A stretch of DNA of 64,000 nucleotides from Variovorax gracilis (lineage in GTDB: Bacteria; Pseudomonadota; Gammaproteobacteria; Burkholderiales; Burkholderiaceae_C), in contig NZ_JASZYF010000005.1 of NCBI RefSeq assembly GCF_030317115.1, positions 186,001 through 250,000 on the forward strand, read 5' to 3'. A model generated the notes under the pieces. The model saw nothing but the letters and a program-made list of their open reading frames with translations, did not search any database and was not told the DNA's origin. The stretch's first letter is position 1, and each line of letters begins with the position of its first letter. A program made the position numbers and the translations under genes. Below, one piece after another: positions 34,270 to 42,603 of the stretch.

Positions 34270-35196
34270 TTGAACACCGCACACCCCGCACCGGGCCGCC
34301 TGGTGGCCTACGGTTGCCTCGCCCTGAGCATGTCGCTCGTCGGCAGCTACGTCGCTCTTTCCAAGCCACTGGTCGCGGCGTTTCCCGTTCTGCTGCTTGC
34401 CTGGCTGCGCTTCGGCATCGCGGCACTGGCGATGCCGCACTGGCTTCGACGGCCAGCAGACGAGCCCTTGATGACCTCGCGCACACGCGGACTGGTCTTC
34501 CTGGAGTCCTTTCTCGGCAACTTCATGTTCTCGATCTGCATGCTCTTCGGCGTGAGCCTGACGAGCGCGGTGTCGGCCGGCGTGATCATGGCGTCGATCC
34601 CCGCCGTCGTGGCCATCGGCAGTTGGATGTTCCTGCGCGAACGGATCACACCGCGTGTCGGCTTGGCGATCGCGTGCGCCGCGCTGGGCATCGGACTCCT
34701 TGCGCTCGCACCAGGACAAGCCACTGCGCACGCAGGCAATGCAACGTCGGGGCAAATGCCGTGGCTCGGCAACCTGCTGGTCTTCTGCGCCGTGGTCTGC
34801 GAGGCCTCGTACGCGGTCATTGGCAAGTCGCTCACGGGACGGCTCGGACCGAAGCGCATCTCGTCGCTCATCAACCTGTGGGGCTTCGTGCTGTCGACGC
34901 CCTTCGGCATCTGGTTCGCGCTGCACTTCGACTTCGGTGCGGTGTCCTTCGGCCTCTGGAGCCTGCTCGTGGTCTACGCACTGGCAGCGAGCATCTGGAC
35001 CGTCTGGCTCTGGATGACCGGCCTGAAGGGCGTGCCCGCTTCGCAGGCCGGCGTCTTCACGGTGATGCTGCCGGTGAGCGCCGCGGCCGTCGGCGTGCTC
35101 GTTCTGGACGAGCGCCTGTCGACCCCGCAAGTGCTTGCATTCGCGCTCGCGCTGGTCGGCGTGGTGCTTGCGACGTGGCCCTCGCGCAGAGCCTGA
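34270..35196 (+). CDS. EamA/DMT family transporter
   Basis: A membrane protein of about 308 residues with ten hydrophobic helices in two EamA halves (residues 15-145 and 165-305), the pattern of drug/metabolite exporters. The open frame continues far upstream, but conserved sequence begins at about 34270. TTG 34270 keeps the complete first helix (RLVAYGCLALSMSLVGSYVAL); GTG 34303 and ATG 34330 would cut into it. No good ribosome-binding site helps the choice. Substrate unknown. Confidence 0.85.
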   Translation: MNTAHPAPGRLVAYGCLALSMSLVGSYVALSKPLVAAFPVLLLAWLRFGIAALAMPHWLRRPADEPLMTSRTRGLVFLESFLGNFMFSICMLFGVSLTSAVSAGVIMASIPAVVAIGSWMFLRERITPRVGLAIACAALGIGLLALAPGQATAHAGNATSGQMPWLGNLLVFCAVVCEASYAVIGKSLTGRLGPKRISSLINLWGFVLSTPFGIWFALHFDFGAVSFGLWSLLVVYALAASIWTVWLWMTGLKGVPASQAGVFTVMLPVSAAAVGVLVLDERLSTPQVLAFALALVGVVLATWPSRRA

Positions 35197-35260
35197 TGCC
35201 ATCGAAGCGCACTCCCTAGGGAAAACGAGCCTCTTCTCCCCTCTGAAAAAACAACAACTC

Positions 35261-35347
35261 CCAATGAAAAAACCGCTTTTTCCCTTGGAAACGCGTTTCT
35301 TCTCCTTTAGCATCCGCAATGCCGATGGAGACACTGCTTTTCATTGG
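35261..35347. repeat. Inverted repeat upstream of the SWIB gene
   Basis: Arms CCAATGAAAA (35261-35270) and TTTTCATTGG (35338-35347) match perfectly across 67 bases. The region between EamA and the SWIB gene (35197-35379) is unusually AT-rich with A- and T-runs, and must hold the SWIB promoter. Function of the repeat unknown. Confidence 0.5.
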
Positions 35348-35379
35348 TGAAAGTGTCCAACCAAAAAAGGAAATCAACC

Positions 35380-35802
35380 ATGGCAACTGCAAAGAAGGCT
35401 CCGGCCAAGAAAGCTCCCGCAAAGAAAGCCGCTCCGGCCAAGAAGGCTGCAGCACCGGCAAAGAAGGCAGCTCCTGCAAAGAAGGCAGCACCCGCCAAGA
35501 AGGCCGCTCCGGCTAAGAAGGCTGCTGCGAAGAAGGCGGCTCCCGCAAAGAAGCGCACTCCCAACGCTGCGTTCATGAAGGCACTGACCCCCAGCCCGGC
35601 GCTCGCCGCCGTGGTCGGCTCGACGCCTCTGCCGCGCACCGCTGTCGTGAGCAAGCTGTGGGACTACATCAAGAAGAACAACCTGCAAGACAAGGCCAAC
35701 AAGCGCAACATCAACGCCGACGCCAAGCTGAAGGAAATCTTCGGCAAGCCGCAAGTGTCGATGTTCGAACTGGCCTCGCTGATCGGCAAGCACGTCAAGT
35801 GA
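35380..35802 (+). CDS. SWIB/MDM2 domain protein with histone H1-like AK-rich N-terminus
   Basis: A 140-residue protein. Residues 1-65 are repeats of the type PAKKA/APAKK, very basic, as in histone H1 tails. Residues 70-140 are a SWIB domain (FMKALTPSPALAAVVG, LPRTAVVSKLWDYIKKNNLQDK, FELASLIGKHVK). ATG 35380 follows AAAAAAGGA; the upstream open frame is not needed. Such fusions occur in Comamonadaceae and chlamydiae and probably bind DNA in the nucleoid. A strong terminator follows. Confidence 0.92.
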   Translation: MATAKKAPAKKAPAKKAAPAKKAAAPAKKAAPAKKAAPAKKAAPAKKAAAKKAAPAKKRTPNAAFMKALTPSPALAAVVGSTPLPRTAVVSKLWDYIKKNNLQDKANKRNINADAKLKEIFGKPQVSMFELASLIGKHVK

Positions 35803-35832
35803 GCCCTTGGGCGCCTCGCGCGCTCGAATCGA

Positions 35833-35857
35833 AAAAGCCGGCTGCTGCCGGCTTTTT
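35833..35857 (+). terminator. Terminator after the SWIB gene (two-way)
   Basis: Stem AAAAGCCGGC-TGCT-GCCGGCTTTT, ten base pairs, followed by TTTT on the plus strand and by TTC on the minus strand. It separates the SWIB gene from the convergent ThDP-enzyme gene. Confidence 0.9.
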
Positions 35858-35878
35858 TTTGCCCACGACGGGCGAGGC

Positions 35879-37597
35879 TCAGCCCCGGGCTTGTGCCGCC
35901 TTGGTGATCGTGCTGAGCGTGCCGCGCGTGGTGATCACCTCGGGATCCAGCGGAATCTCGATCAGGGTGCCCGTTTCGGCCGCCAGCGCGCGCAGCAGCG
36001 CGGCCTCGAACTGGGCGGTCTCGGTCACGCGCTCGGCGGCGTAGCCGTAGGCCTGGGCCAAGGCGCAGAAGTCCGGATTCCGCAAGGCGGTGCCGCTCAC
36101 CTTGGTCGGGTACTCCCGCTCCTGGTGCATGCGGATCGTGCCGAACATGCCGTTGTTGAGCAGCACGATGATGCTCTTGCCGCCATGCTGCGAAGCCGTC
36201 GCCAGTTCCTGCCCGTTCATCAGGAAGTCGCCATCGCCGGCAATGGTGAAGGCGATGCGACCCGTCGCGATGTTGGCCGCGATGCCTGCAGGTACGCCAT
36301 AGCCCATCGCGCCGCTGGTGGGCGCGAGTTGCGTCTTGTGTCCTTTCGCCAGGCCGTGATACCGGAAGTAGCGATGCACCCAACTCGCAAAATTGCCCGC
36401 ACCATTGGTGATGGCCGCGTCCGCCGGCAGGTGCTTCTGCAGCAACCCGACGACTTCGACCATATCGACCGCGCCTCGCGGGCTCTCCGGCGGGAGCCCG
36501 GCCAGCGCCTGTGGCTCCAGGTTGGCGAGATAGTCGGCATGGGCCGCCGCGCTCCAGGCTTCCCACGGCAGCTCGGTCGGTGCACTCAGCACTTCGAGAC
36601 TGCGCGCCGCCGAACTCATGCCGGCGTTGATGGCAAGGTCCGCCTGGTAGACGCGGTTGAGTTCTTCCGCGCTCGCATGGATGTGCACGAGGGCCTGCTT
36701 CGGCCTCGGCGCCTCGAGCAGCGTGTAGCCGCTGGTCGTCATCTCGCCGAGACGCGGGCCGATCGCGAGGATCAGGTCGCTTTGCCTGACGCGCTCGGCC
36801 AGCTTCGGATTGATCGCGATGCCGACATCGCCAGCGTAGAGCGGATGGTGGTTGTCGAAGGTGTCCTGAAAGCGAAAGGCATTCGCGACCGGCAGTTTCC
36901 AGTTCTCCGCAAAACGCTGCAGGGCTTGCGCAGCCTGCGGCGTCCATCCACCGCCGCCCGCGATGACCAGAGGGCGCTGCGACTTCAGCAGCAGTTCACG
37001 CAAGGTGCGCAGCGCGCCGGGATCGCTCCACGGCTCCACCGCCTCTACGCGGCGCAGCGGCCGCGCCGTGGTCGTGGCGCGCAGCATGTCCTCGGGCAGC
37101 ACCACGACGACCGGACCCGGGCGGCCGTTCATCGCCGTCGCGAATGCGCGAGCGATGTATTCGGGAATCCGGTTCGCGTCATCGATGCGCTCGACCCGCT
37201 TGGCAAATCCCTTGGTGCTCGGGCCGAAGAAGCTGCCATAGTCGACTTCCTGGAAAGCCTCGCGATCGCGGAAGTCGCTGCCGACGTCCCCGACGAACAA
37301 CACCATCGGCGTCGAATCCTGGAAGGCGTTGTGCACGCCGATCGATGCGTTGGTCGCGCCGGGCCCGCGCGTGACGAAGCAGACACCGGGCCGACCCGTC
37401 AGCTTGCCGTGCGCCTCGGCCATGAACGCCGCGCCGCCCTCCTGGCGATTGACGACGAAACGGATGCGCTCGCCGTAGGCGTGAAAGCCGTCGAGCACCG
37501 CGAGGAAACTTTCCCCCGGCACCCCGAAGGCCAGTTCGACACCTTGTTCGACCAGGCATTCGACGATCAAGTGGCCTGCGGGTTGTGATGTGCTCAT
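35879..37597 (-). CDS. Thiamine-diphosphate enzyme, acetolactate synthase large-subunit family
   Basis: A 572-residue enzyme. N-terminal domain with the activating Glu in GVPGESFLAVLD (near residue 30), central domain, and C-terminal ThDP domain with GDGDFLMNGQELATASQHGG ending in NN. It decarboxylates a 2-oxo acid and joins or releases the product; the exact reaction is not predictable and no small regulatory subunit is present. The start ATG 37597 is chosen because homologues begin near it. It faces a TetR gene, which suggests catabolic, inducible use rather than valine synthesis. Confidence 0.87.
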   Translation of the reverse strand: MSTSQPAGHLIVECLVEQGVELAFGVPGESFLAVLDGFHAYGERIRFVVNRQEGGAAFMAEAHGKLTGRPGVCFVTRGPGATNASIGVHNAFQDSTPMVLFVGDVGSDFRDREAFQEVDYGSFFGPSTKGFAKRVERIDDANRIPEYIARAFATAMNGRPGPVVVVLPEDMLRATTTARPLRRVEAVEPWSDPGALRTLRELLLKSQRPLVIAGGGGWTPQAAQALQRFAENWKLPVANAFRFQDTFDNHHPLYAGDVGIAINPKLAERVRQSDLILAIGPRLGEMTTSGYTLLEAPRPKQALVHIHASAEELNRVYQADLAINAGMSSAARSLEVLSAPTELPWEAWSAAAHADYLANLEPQALAGLPPESPRGAVDMVEVVGLLQKHLPADAAITNGAGNFASWVHRYFRYHGLAKGHKTQLAPTSGAMGYGVPAGIAANIATGRIAFTIAGDGDFLMNGQELATASQHGGKSIIVLLNNGMFGTIRMHQEREYPTKVSGTALRNPDFCALAQAYGYAAERVTETAQFEAALLRALAAETGTLIEIPLDPEVITTRGTLSTITKAAQARG

Positions 37598-37618
37598 GTG
37601 CGTTGCGCCTCTCTGCTG

Positions 37619-37679
37619 CAATTGGGGTTGCGCGGATTATCCGCGCGCCTCACGGCCGCTTGCCTTAATTCCCCAATTG
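37619..37679. promoter_or_regulatory. Divergent regulatory region with two dyads
   Basis: Between the ThDP-enzyme gene (start 37597, minus) and tetR (start 37695, plus). A perfect 17-bp palindrome GCGCGGATTATCCGCGC is at 37630-37646. A 9-bp inverted repeat, CAATTGGGG at 37619-37627 and CCCCAATTG at 37671-37679, brackets it. Either can be the TetR operator. Confidence 0.65.
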
Positions 37680-37694
37680 GTTAAATTCGCCCCC

Positions 37695-38342
37695 ATGAAA
37701 GCCCAACCCACGGCGCCCGCCGAGCCGCGATCGCGCGATGCCGACCGCTCGCAACTCGCGATCCTCGCCTCGGCTCGCGACGAATTCGCGCAGCGCGGCC
37801 TGGCCGGTGCCCGCATGGACAGCATTGCCGAGCGCGCGGGCTTGAACAAGCGCTTGATCTACTACTATTTCGGCAGCAAGGACGATCTCTTCCTTGCCGT
37901 GCTCGAGGGCACCTACGCCGACATCCGCCAAGCCGAGCAACGCCTGCATTTGGATGAGGTCGAACCGGTCGAGGCCATTCGCCGGCTGATCTCCTTCACC
38001 TGGCACTACTACCTCGAGCACCCGGAATTCATCACGCTCCTCAATAGCGAGAACCTGCATCGCGCCGCTCACCTCAAGCGCTCCGAGCGGATCCAGGAGA
38101 TGAACTCACCGCTGGTCCAGCTGCTCGACAACGTGCTGGAGCGCGGCAAGCGTCTCGACCTCTTTCGCGCCGGCGTGGACCCGGTGCAGCTCTACATCTC
38201 GATCGCCTCGCTCTGCTACTTCTATTTGTCGAACAACGACACACTGTCAGCCGTCTTCGGCCGCAACCTGCGCGCACCCAAGGCCATGGCGCAGCGCCTG
38301 TCGCACATGACCGACCTGGTGCTCGGCTACGTGCTGCGCTGA
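37695..38342 (+). CDS. TetR family transcriptional regulator
   Basis: A 215-residue regulator. The DNA-binding helices are in residues 22-65 (GLAGARMDSIAERAGLNKRLIYYYFGSKDDL), and the C-terminal part fits the TetR_C domain of the RutR/YcdC group. ATG 37695 is preferred; the longer frame upstream runs through the operator region. It stands between the divergent ThDP-enzyme gene and the co-directional importer operon, so both are candidate targets. Confidence 0.92.
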   Translation: MKAQPTAPAEPRSRDADRSQLAILASARDEFAQRGLAGARMDSIAERAGLNKRLIYYYFGSKDDLFLAVLEGTYADIRQAEQRLHLDEVEPVEAIRRLISFTWHYYLEHPEFITLLNSENLHRAAHLKRSERIQEMNSPLVQLLDNVLERGKRLDLFRAGVDPVQLYISIASLCYFYLSNNDTLSAVFGRNLRAPKAMAQRLSHMTDLVLGYVLR

Positions 38343-38370
38343 TACGGGTATCTCCTAAGGACCCGCCCGT

Positions 38371-38398
38371 TGACGGACCCGGTGGAGTTCCTAGAATC
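38371..38398 (+). promoter_or_regulatory. Sigma-70 type promoter of the 38.5-46.9 kb operon
   Basis: TTGACG (38371-38376) and TAGAAT (38393-38398) with 16 bases between them. Transcription would start near 38405, about 70 bases before the permease gene. The match is the best -35/-10 pair I noticed in the window. Confidence 0.65.
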
Positions 38399-38401
38399 GT
38401 T

Positions 38402-38421
38402 AATTCACTTTCCGGTGAATT
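38402..38421. promoter_or_regulatory. Candidate operator at the operon start site
   Basis: Inverted repeat AATTCAC-TTTCCG-GTGAATT with perfect 7-bp arms, centred just past the predicted start of transcription. A repressor bound here would block the promoter. The neighbouring TetR protein is the obvious candidate, but the sequence differs from the dyads before tetR. Confidence 0.5.
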
Positions 38422-38477
38422 GAAAGCGCGGCGCCGCCGCCCAAGCCGCCGGCTCACGGTTCAACAAAGTCCAGTCG

Positions 38478-39251
38478 ATGCTTCGCAACGTCCTGCTGTC
38501 GCCTGCATTGCGGCCCTTCCTGCTCATCCTGATGCTGCTGGTGCTGTGGGACATCGCGATCCGGCTCTTCAGGATCCCGGCCTATCTCATTCCGCCGCCC
38601 CTGCAGGTCGTGCATCAACTGATCGCAGAGTGGCCCCGCCTCCTGTCCGAAAGCTGGAAGACCACGCTCGCCACCCTTGGCGGCTTCGGCCTCACGATCG
38701 TCATCGGCATCCCGATGGCGATGGTGATCGCGTACTCGCGCGTGGTGGAGTCCTTCGTCTATCCGCTCCTCGTGTTCTCGCAGAGCATTCCGAAGGTCGC
38801 GATCGCGCCGCTCTTCGTGGTGTGGTTCGGCTTCGGCATCTTCCCGAAGGTGATCTCGGCCTTCCTGCTCGGGTTCTTCCCGGTGGTGGTGTCGACCGTG
38901 ATGGGTTTCAAGTCGGTCGAGCCCGACATGCTGGACCTCGCACGGTCCATGGGCGCGAGCCGCCTGCAGACTTTCTTCAAGATCAGCCTGCCGCAGGCCA
39001 TGCCCGCGATCTTCAGCGGCCTCAAGGTGTCGGTCACCCTGGCCGTCGTCGGCGCGGTGGTCGGCGAATTCGTCGGCTCCAACTCGGGCATCGGCTACGT
39101 GCTGCAAGTGGCCAACGGCAATTTCGACCTCCCTCTGATGTTTGCCGCCCTGGTGGTGCTCTCCAGCATCGGCGTGATCCTCTTCGTGGCCGTCGACCTG
39201 GTCGAGCGGCTGATGATTCCGTGGCACGCCTCGCAGCGCCACGCCCAGTGA
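38478..39251 (+). CDS. ABC importer permease, NitT/TauT (SsuC/TauC) type
   Basis: A 257-residue inner-membrane protein with about six helices and the EAA loop LARSMGASRLQTFFKISLPQAMPAIF. The family imports sulfonates, nitrate, pyrimidine precursors and various aromatic or aliphatic acids. First gene of a long + operon, with a receptor gene 35 bases downstream. Confidence 0.93.
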   Translation: MLRNVLLSPALRPFLLILMLLVLWDIAIRLFRIPAYLIPPPLQVVHQLIAEWPRLLSESWKTTLATLGGFGLTIVIGIPMAMVIAYSRVVESFVYPLLVFSQSIPKVAIAPLFVVWFGFGIFPKVISAFLLGFFPVVVSTVMGFKSVEPDMLDLARSMGASRLQTFFKISLPQAMPAIFSGLKVSVTLAVVGAVVGEFVGSNSGIGYVLQVANGNFDLPLMFAALVVLSSIGVILFVAVDLVERLMIPWHASQRHAQ

Positions 39252-39286
39252 GTCCCGTCGCAACAACTTCCAACCAGGAGACAACC

Positions 39287-40294
39287 ATGAAGAAACTGCT
39301 TCCTTCGCTGCTGGCGGCAGCCGCTACGGCACTGACGCTCGCCATGACGCCCGCGCACGCGCAGAACAAGCCGCAGGACAAGGTCACGCTGATGCTCAAC
39401 TGGTATCTCTACAGCGAGCATGCGCCCTTCTTCCTCGGCAAGGAACGCGGCTACTACGCGGAAGAAGGCATCGACCTCGACATCCAGGAAGGCCGGGGCT
39501 CCGCCGTTACGGCGCAGGCCGTCGCCGCCAAGTCGGCCACCTTCGGCTACATCGACGTCACGACCATGATCAAGGCCGCCGCCAAGGGCGCGCCGCTGAA
39601 ATCGACGGGCGTCCTGTTCCAGGTCAGCCCGATGTCCGTGATGGGCTTCACCGAGAAGAACATCAAGACGCCGAAGGACATCATCGGCAAGACGGTGGCG
39701 ACGACGCCCGGCGACTCGATGTCGCAGATGTGGCCGCTGTTCCTGAAGGCCAACAACATCCAGGCCGACCAGGTGAAGATCGTATCGGGCGATGCCCAGA
39801 CCAAGCTGAACGCCGTAACCAACGGCCAGGCCGACCTGCTGCTTGGCTACGTGATGGACCAGGCGATCAAGCTGCAGGACGCCACCGGCAAGTCCGTCAC
39901 GCCGATCCGGTTTGCCGACTCCGGCGTCAACCAGATCAGCTCCGGGATCATCACCAACAAGAACCTGCTGACCGAGAACCCCGACCTCGTGAAGCGCTTC
40001 ATGCGCGCCTCCACGCGCGCCGCAGAAGCCGCCGAGAAAGACCCCGCCGCGGCCGTCGACGCGATGCTGAAGGCCAACCCCAAGGCCGGTGTGCGCGACA
40101 CGCTCATCGTCGGCATGAAGCAGAGCGTGGCCCTCTATCACACAAAGGACACGGCCAACCAGCGTCCGTTCCGCGTGGCGATGAAGAACGTCAACGATTC
40201 GCTGGATCTGCTCGTGCAGTACGGCGGCATGGACGCGGCCACGCGCGGCAAGCCCGAAGACTACGTGACCCTCGACTTCCTTCCAGCCAACTGA
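39287..40294 (+). CDS. ABC importer solute-binding protein, NMT1/THI5-like
   Basis: A 335-residue periplasmic receptor with a Sec signal (ends near AHAQ, residue 25). The mature part carries LNWYLYSEHAPFFLGKERGYYAEEGIDL, the family's first motif, and 'ADLLLGYVMDQAIKL'. AGGAG precedes ATG 39287. The ligand is not predictable; with the following genes, a metabolite of the encoded pathway is more likely than a thiamine precursor. Confidence 0.92.
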   Translation: MKKLLPSLLAAAATALTLAMTPAHAQNKPQDKVTLMLNWYLYSEHAPFFLGKERGYYAEEGIDLDIQEGRGSAVTAQAVAAKSATFGYIDVTTMIKAAAKGAPLKSTGVLFQVSPMSVMGFTEKNIKTPKDIIGKTVATTPGDSMSQMWPLFLKANNIQADQVKIVSGDAQTKLNAVTNGQADLLLGYVMDQAIKLQDATGKSVTPIRFADSGVNQISSGIITNKNLLTENPDLVKRFMRASTRAAEAAEKDPAAAVDAMLKANPKAGVRDTLIVGMKQSVALYHTKDTANQRPFRVAMKNVNDSLDLLVQYGGMDAATRGKPEDYVTLDFLPAN

Positions 40295-40329
40295 GCCTGC
40301 AGCCGCGCGCTTCACCTTCCACGCTTTCC

Positions 40330-41112
40330 ATGGCCCATGAAAAACTGATCGAAGCGCGCGGCGTCTCGAAGACCTACCAAAGCAAGGATGGCCCGGTCGA
40401 ATCGCTGAAGCCCCTGGATTTTTCGATTCGCGAAGGCGAGTTCGTCTCTGTGGTCGGCCCCTCGGGTTGCGGCAAGAGCACGCTGCTGAAGATGGTCGCC
40501 GGTCTGCTGCCCATCACCGGCGGCACGCTGAACCTGGCCGGCCAGCCGATCAAGGGGCCCCAGAAGGACGTGGGCATCGTGTTCCAGAGCGCGGTGCTGC
40601 TGGCGTGGCGAAGCGTGGAAGACAACATCCTGCTGCAGGCCGAGATTCGCCATCTGCCCAAGGCCGCGGCGCGCGAACGCGCTCGCGAGCTGATGAAGAT
40701 GGCGGGCCTCACGGGCTTCGAAAACAAGTACCCATGGCAGCTCTCCGGCGGCATGCAGCAGCGTGCATCGATCTGCCGCGCCCTCTTGCACGACCCCTCG
40801 GTGCTGCTGATGGACGAGCCCTTCGGCGCGCTCGACGCGATGACACGCGAGAAGATGAACCTCGAACTGCAGCGCATCTGGTCGGCATCGAAGAAGACCG
40901 TGCTGCTCATCACCCACAGCATCCCGGAGGCAATCTTCCTCTCGGACCGCGTGATCGTCATGACCGAGCGCCCCGGTTCGATCGCCGCCGTCTACGACAT
41001 CGACCTGCCGCGCCCCCGGCCGCTCGACGTGATGGGCACAGAGCGTTTCTCCTTCTATGCCCGCACCCTGCGCGCGCATTTTTTCGCGCAGGGCAACCTC
41101 GACGCGCACTGA
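40330..41112 (+). CDS. ABC importer ATPase, NitT/TauT (SsuB/TauB) type
   Basis: A 260-residue ATPase: Walker A GPSGCGKST (near residue 44), Q-loop VFQSAVLLAW, signature LSGGMQQR, Walker B LLMDEPFGALD, switch His in ITHS. It completes the importer begun by the two previous genes. The next gene starts 10 bases downstream. Confidence 0.95.
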   Translation: MAHEKLIEARGVSKTYQSKDGPVESLKPLDFSIREGEFVSVVGPSGCGKSTLLKMVAGLLPITGGTLNLAGQPIKGPQKDVGIVFQSAVLLAWRSVEDNILLQAEIRHLPKAAARERARELMKMAGLTGFENKYPWQLSGGMQQRASICRALLHDPSVLLMDEPFGALDAMTREKMNLELQRIWSASKKTVLLITHSIPEAIFLSDRVIVMTERPGSIAAVYDIDLPRPRPLDVMGTERFSFYARTLRAHFFAQGNLDAH

Positions 41113-41122
41113 GGCTCCCGCT

Positions 41123-42565
41123 GTGCCCGTGACCTCATCCTCCGCGCCCCCCGTGCGAGTGCTGGCCGTCGAATTCGGCGTACGGCCGATGACGCTGCGC
41201 TTGCCGTTCAAGTTCGGCGCCGTCACGCTCACGCGCTGTCCGCAGGTGTTCGTGCATGCAACCGTCGATTGCGGGACGCACGGCGCCGCCGAGGGCTGGG
41301 CGGCGGAACTGATGGTGCCGCGCTGGTTCGACAAGCGCGACGGCTTCAGCCAGGCCGACAACGTGCGCCATCTCCAGCAGGCATTGGAAGCCGTGGCGGA
41401 CGCATACAGGACTGGTGCGCCGCTGCCGGCCTTTGCATTGTTTGCACGTCACTACGAGGCGTTGATGGCGCACGGTGCATCGCTGGGAATGACCGCACTC
41501 TCCACCGCCTTTGGACAGGCGGTGCTGGACCGTGCGGTATTGGATGCACTGTGCCGCGCGATGCAGATCCCCGTCCACGCGGCATTCCAGCGCAATCTGG
41601 TCGGCATCGGCGACACGCCGTTGGCCAACGACCTGGCCGGATGGGACTGGAACGCCTGGCTCGCCACGCTCACGCCTTCCTCCCACCTGTACGCACGCCA
41701 CACGGTGGGCATGCTCGATGTACTCGAAGGTGATGTCGCGGACGCCGCAGGGTTGCCCGCCAGCCTGCCGGCCGTCGTGCGCCGCTATGGCCACCGCTTC
41801 TTCAAGGTCAAACTCGGCGGCCATCCTGAAGCCGACCTCGCGCGGGTCGATGCGGTGCTCGCAACGCTTGACGCGGTGGCGCCCGGCCATCAGTTCACGC
41901 TCGACGGAAACGAGCAATACGCCAATTCGCATGCGCTGCGCGCGCTGTGCGATGGCTTGCGCTCGCTTCCCCGGCTGGCCGCACGGCCCGAAGCGCTGCT
42001 CTATCTCGAACAACCCCTGCCGCGCGATGCGAGCATGGATTCATCGCTCACCGCGCTGGATGCACCCGCGCCGCTGCTGCTCGATGAGGCGGACGGCACG
42101 CTCGAAGCATTCGCCATCGGCCGCCTGCACGGCTGGCGGGGCGTATCGAGCAAGGCCTGCAAGGGCCTCTACAAGGCCGTCATCAACCGCGCGCGCTGCG
42201 ATCATTGGAATCTCTCCGGCGGCACCAATGGCAGCCGTTTCTTCATGTCCGCCGAGGACCTGACCTGCCAGGCCGGGCTCGCAGTACAGCAGGACCTGGC
42301 GCTCGCATCGCTGCTCGGCCTCTCGCACTGCGAGCGCAACGGCCATCACTATGTCGACGGGTTCGGCGATGCGCCATCCGCCGAGCAGGCCGGCTTTGCG
42401 GCGGTGCACAGCGACCTCTACGAAACAAGCGCGGGCCGGCCGCGCCTGTCCATTCGCGATGGTCGCTTGGCCATCGCCTCGCTCGGGCGGCCTGGCTTCG
42501 CGCACTGCGCTGACCCCGACTTCGACAGCCTGCAGCCTCTCTCGCACGCACCGGCCCTGGTGTAG
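41123..42565 (+). CDS. Enolase-superfamily enzyme (mandelate racemase-like)
   Basis: A protein of about 480 residues. The barrel half shows the superfamily pattern: FKVKLGG (KxK), TLDGNEQY (metal Asp), LYLEQPL (metal Glu) and LLLDEADG (third acidic ligand). Enzymes of this type remove a proton next to a carboxylate, for example sugar-acid dehydratases. The GTG at 41123 is chosen because GAGG precedes it. It is longer than usual for the family (about 370-400), with extra N-terminal sequence. Its place in the operon points to sugar-acid breakdown, but no specific reaction can be assigned. Confidence 0.75.
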   Translation: MPVTSSSAPPVRVLAVEFGVRPMTLRLPFKFGAVTLTRCPQVFVHATVDCGTHGAAEGWAAELMVPRWFDKRDGFSQADNVRHLQQALEAVADAYRTGAPLPAFALFARHYEALMAHGASLGMTALSTAFGQAVLDRAVLDALCRAMQIPVHAAFQRNLVGIGDTPLANDLAGWDWNAWLATLTPSSHLYARHTVGMLDVLEGDVADAAGLPASLPAVVRRYGHRFFKVKLGGHPEADLARVDAVLATLDAVAPGHQFTLDGNEQYANSHALRALCDGLRSLPRLAARPEALLYLEQPLPRDASMDSSLTALDAPAPLLLDEADGTLEAFAIGRLHGWRGVSSKACKGLYKAVINRARCDHWNLSGGTNGSRFFMSAEDLTCQAGLAVQQDLALASLLGLSHCERNGHHYVDGFGDAPSAEQAGFAAVHSDLYETSAGRPRLSIRDGRLAIASLGRPGFAHCADPDFDSLQPLSHAPALV

Positions 42566-42603
42566 CCGCCCCGCTTTCCTTCAACTCAAAAAGAGAGACA
42601 TCC

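Noticed and set aside
35400..35545. Short direct repeats considered as a CRISPR or tandem-repeat array
   Set aside because: The units are codons of the PAKKA repeats in the SWIB protein tail; there are no spacers.
35216..35654. Ala/Gly/Phe-rich minus-strand frames opposite the SWIB gene
   Set aside because: They are the reverse translation of the AK-rich repeat (AAFLAGAAF type) and not independent genes.
37590..37694. N-terminal extension of TetR to 37590
   Set aside because: It would cover the divergent promoter and palindromes and adds a Cys-rich segment not seen in the family.
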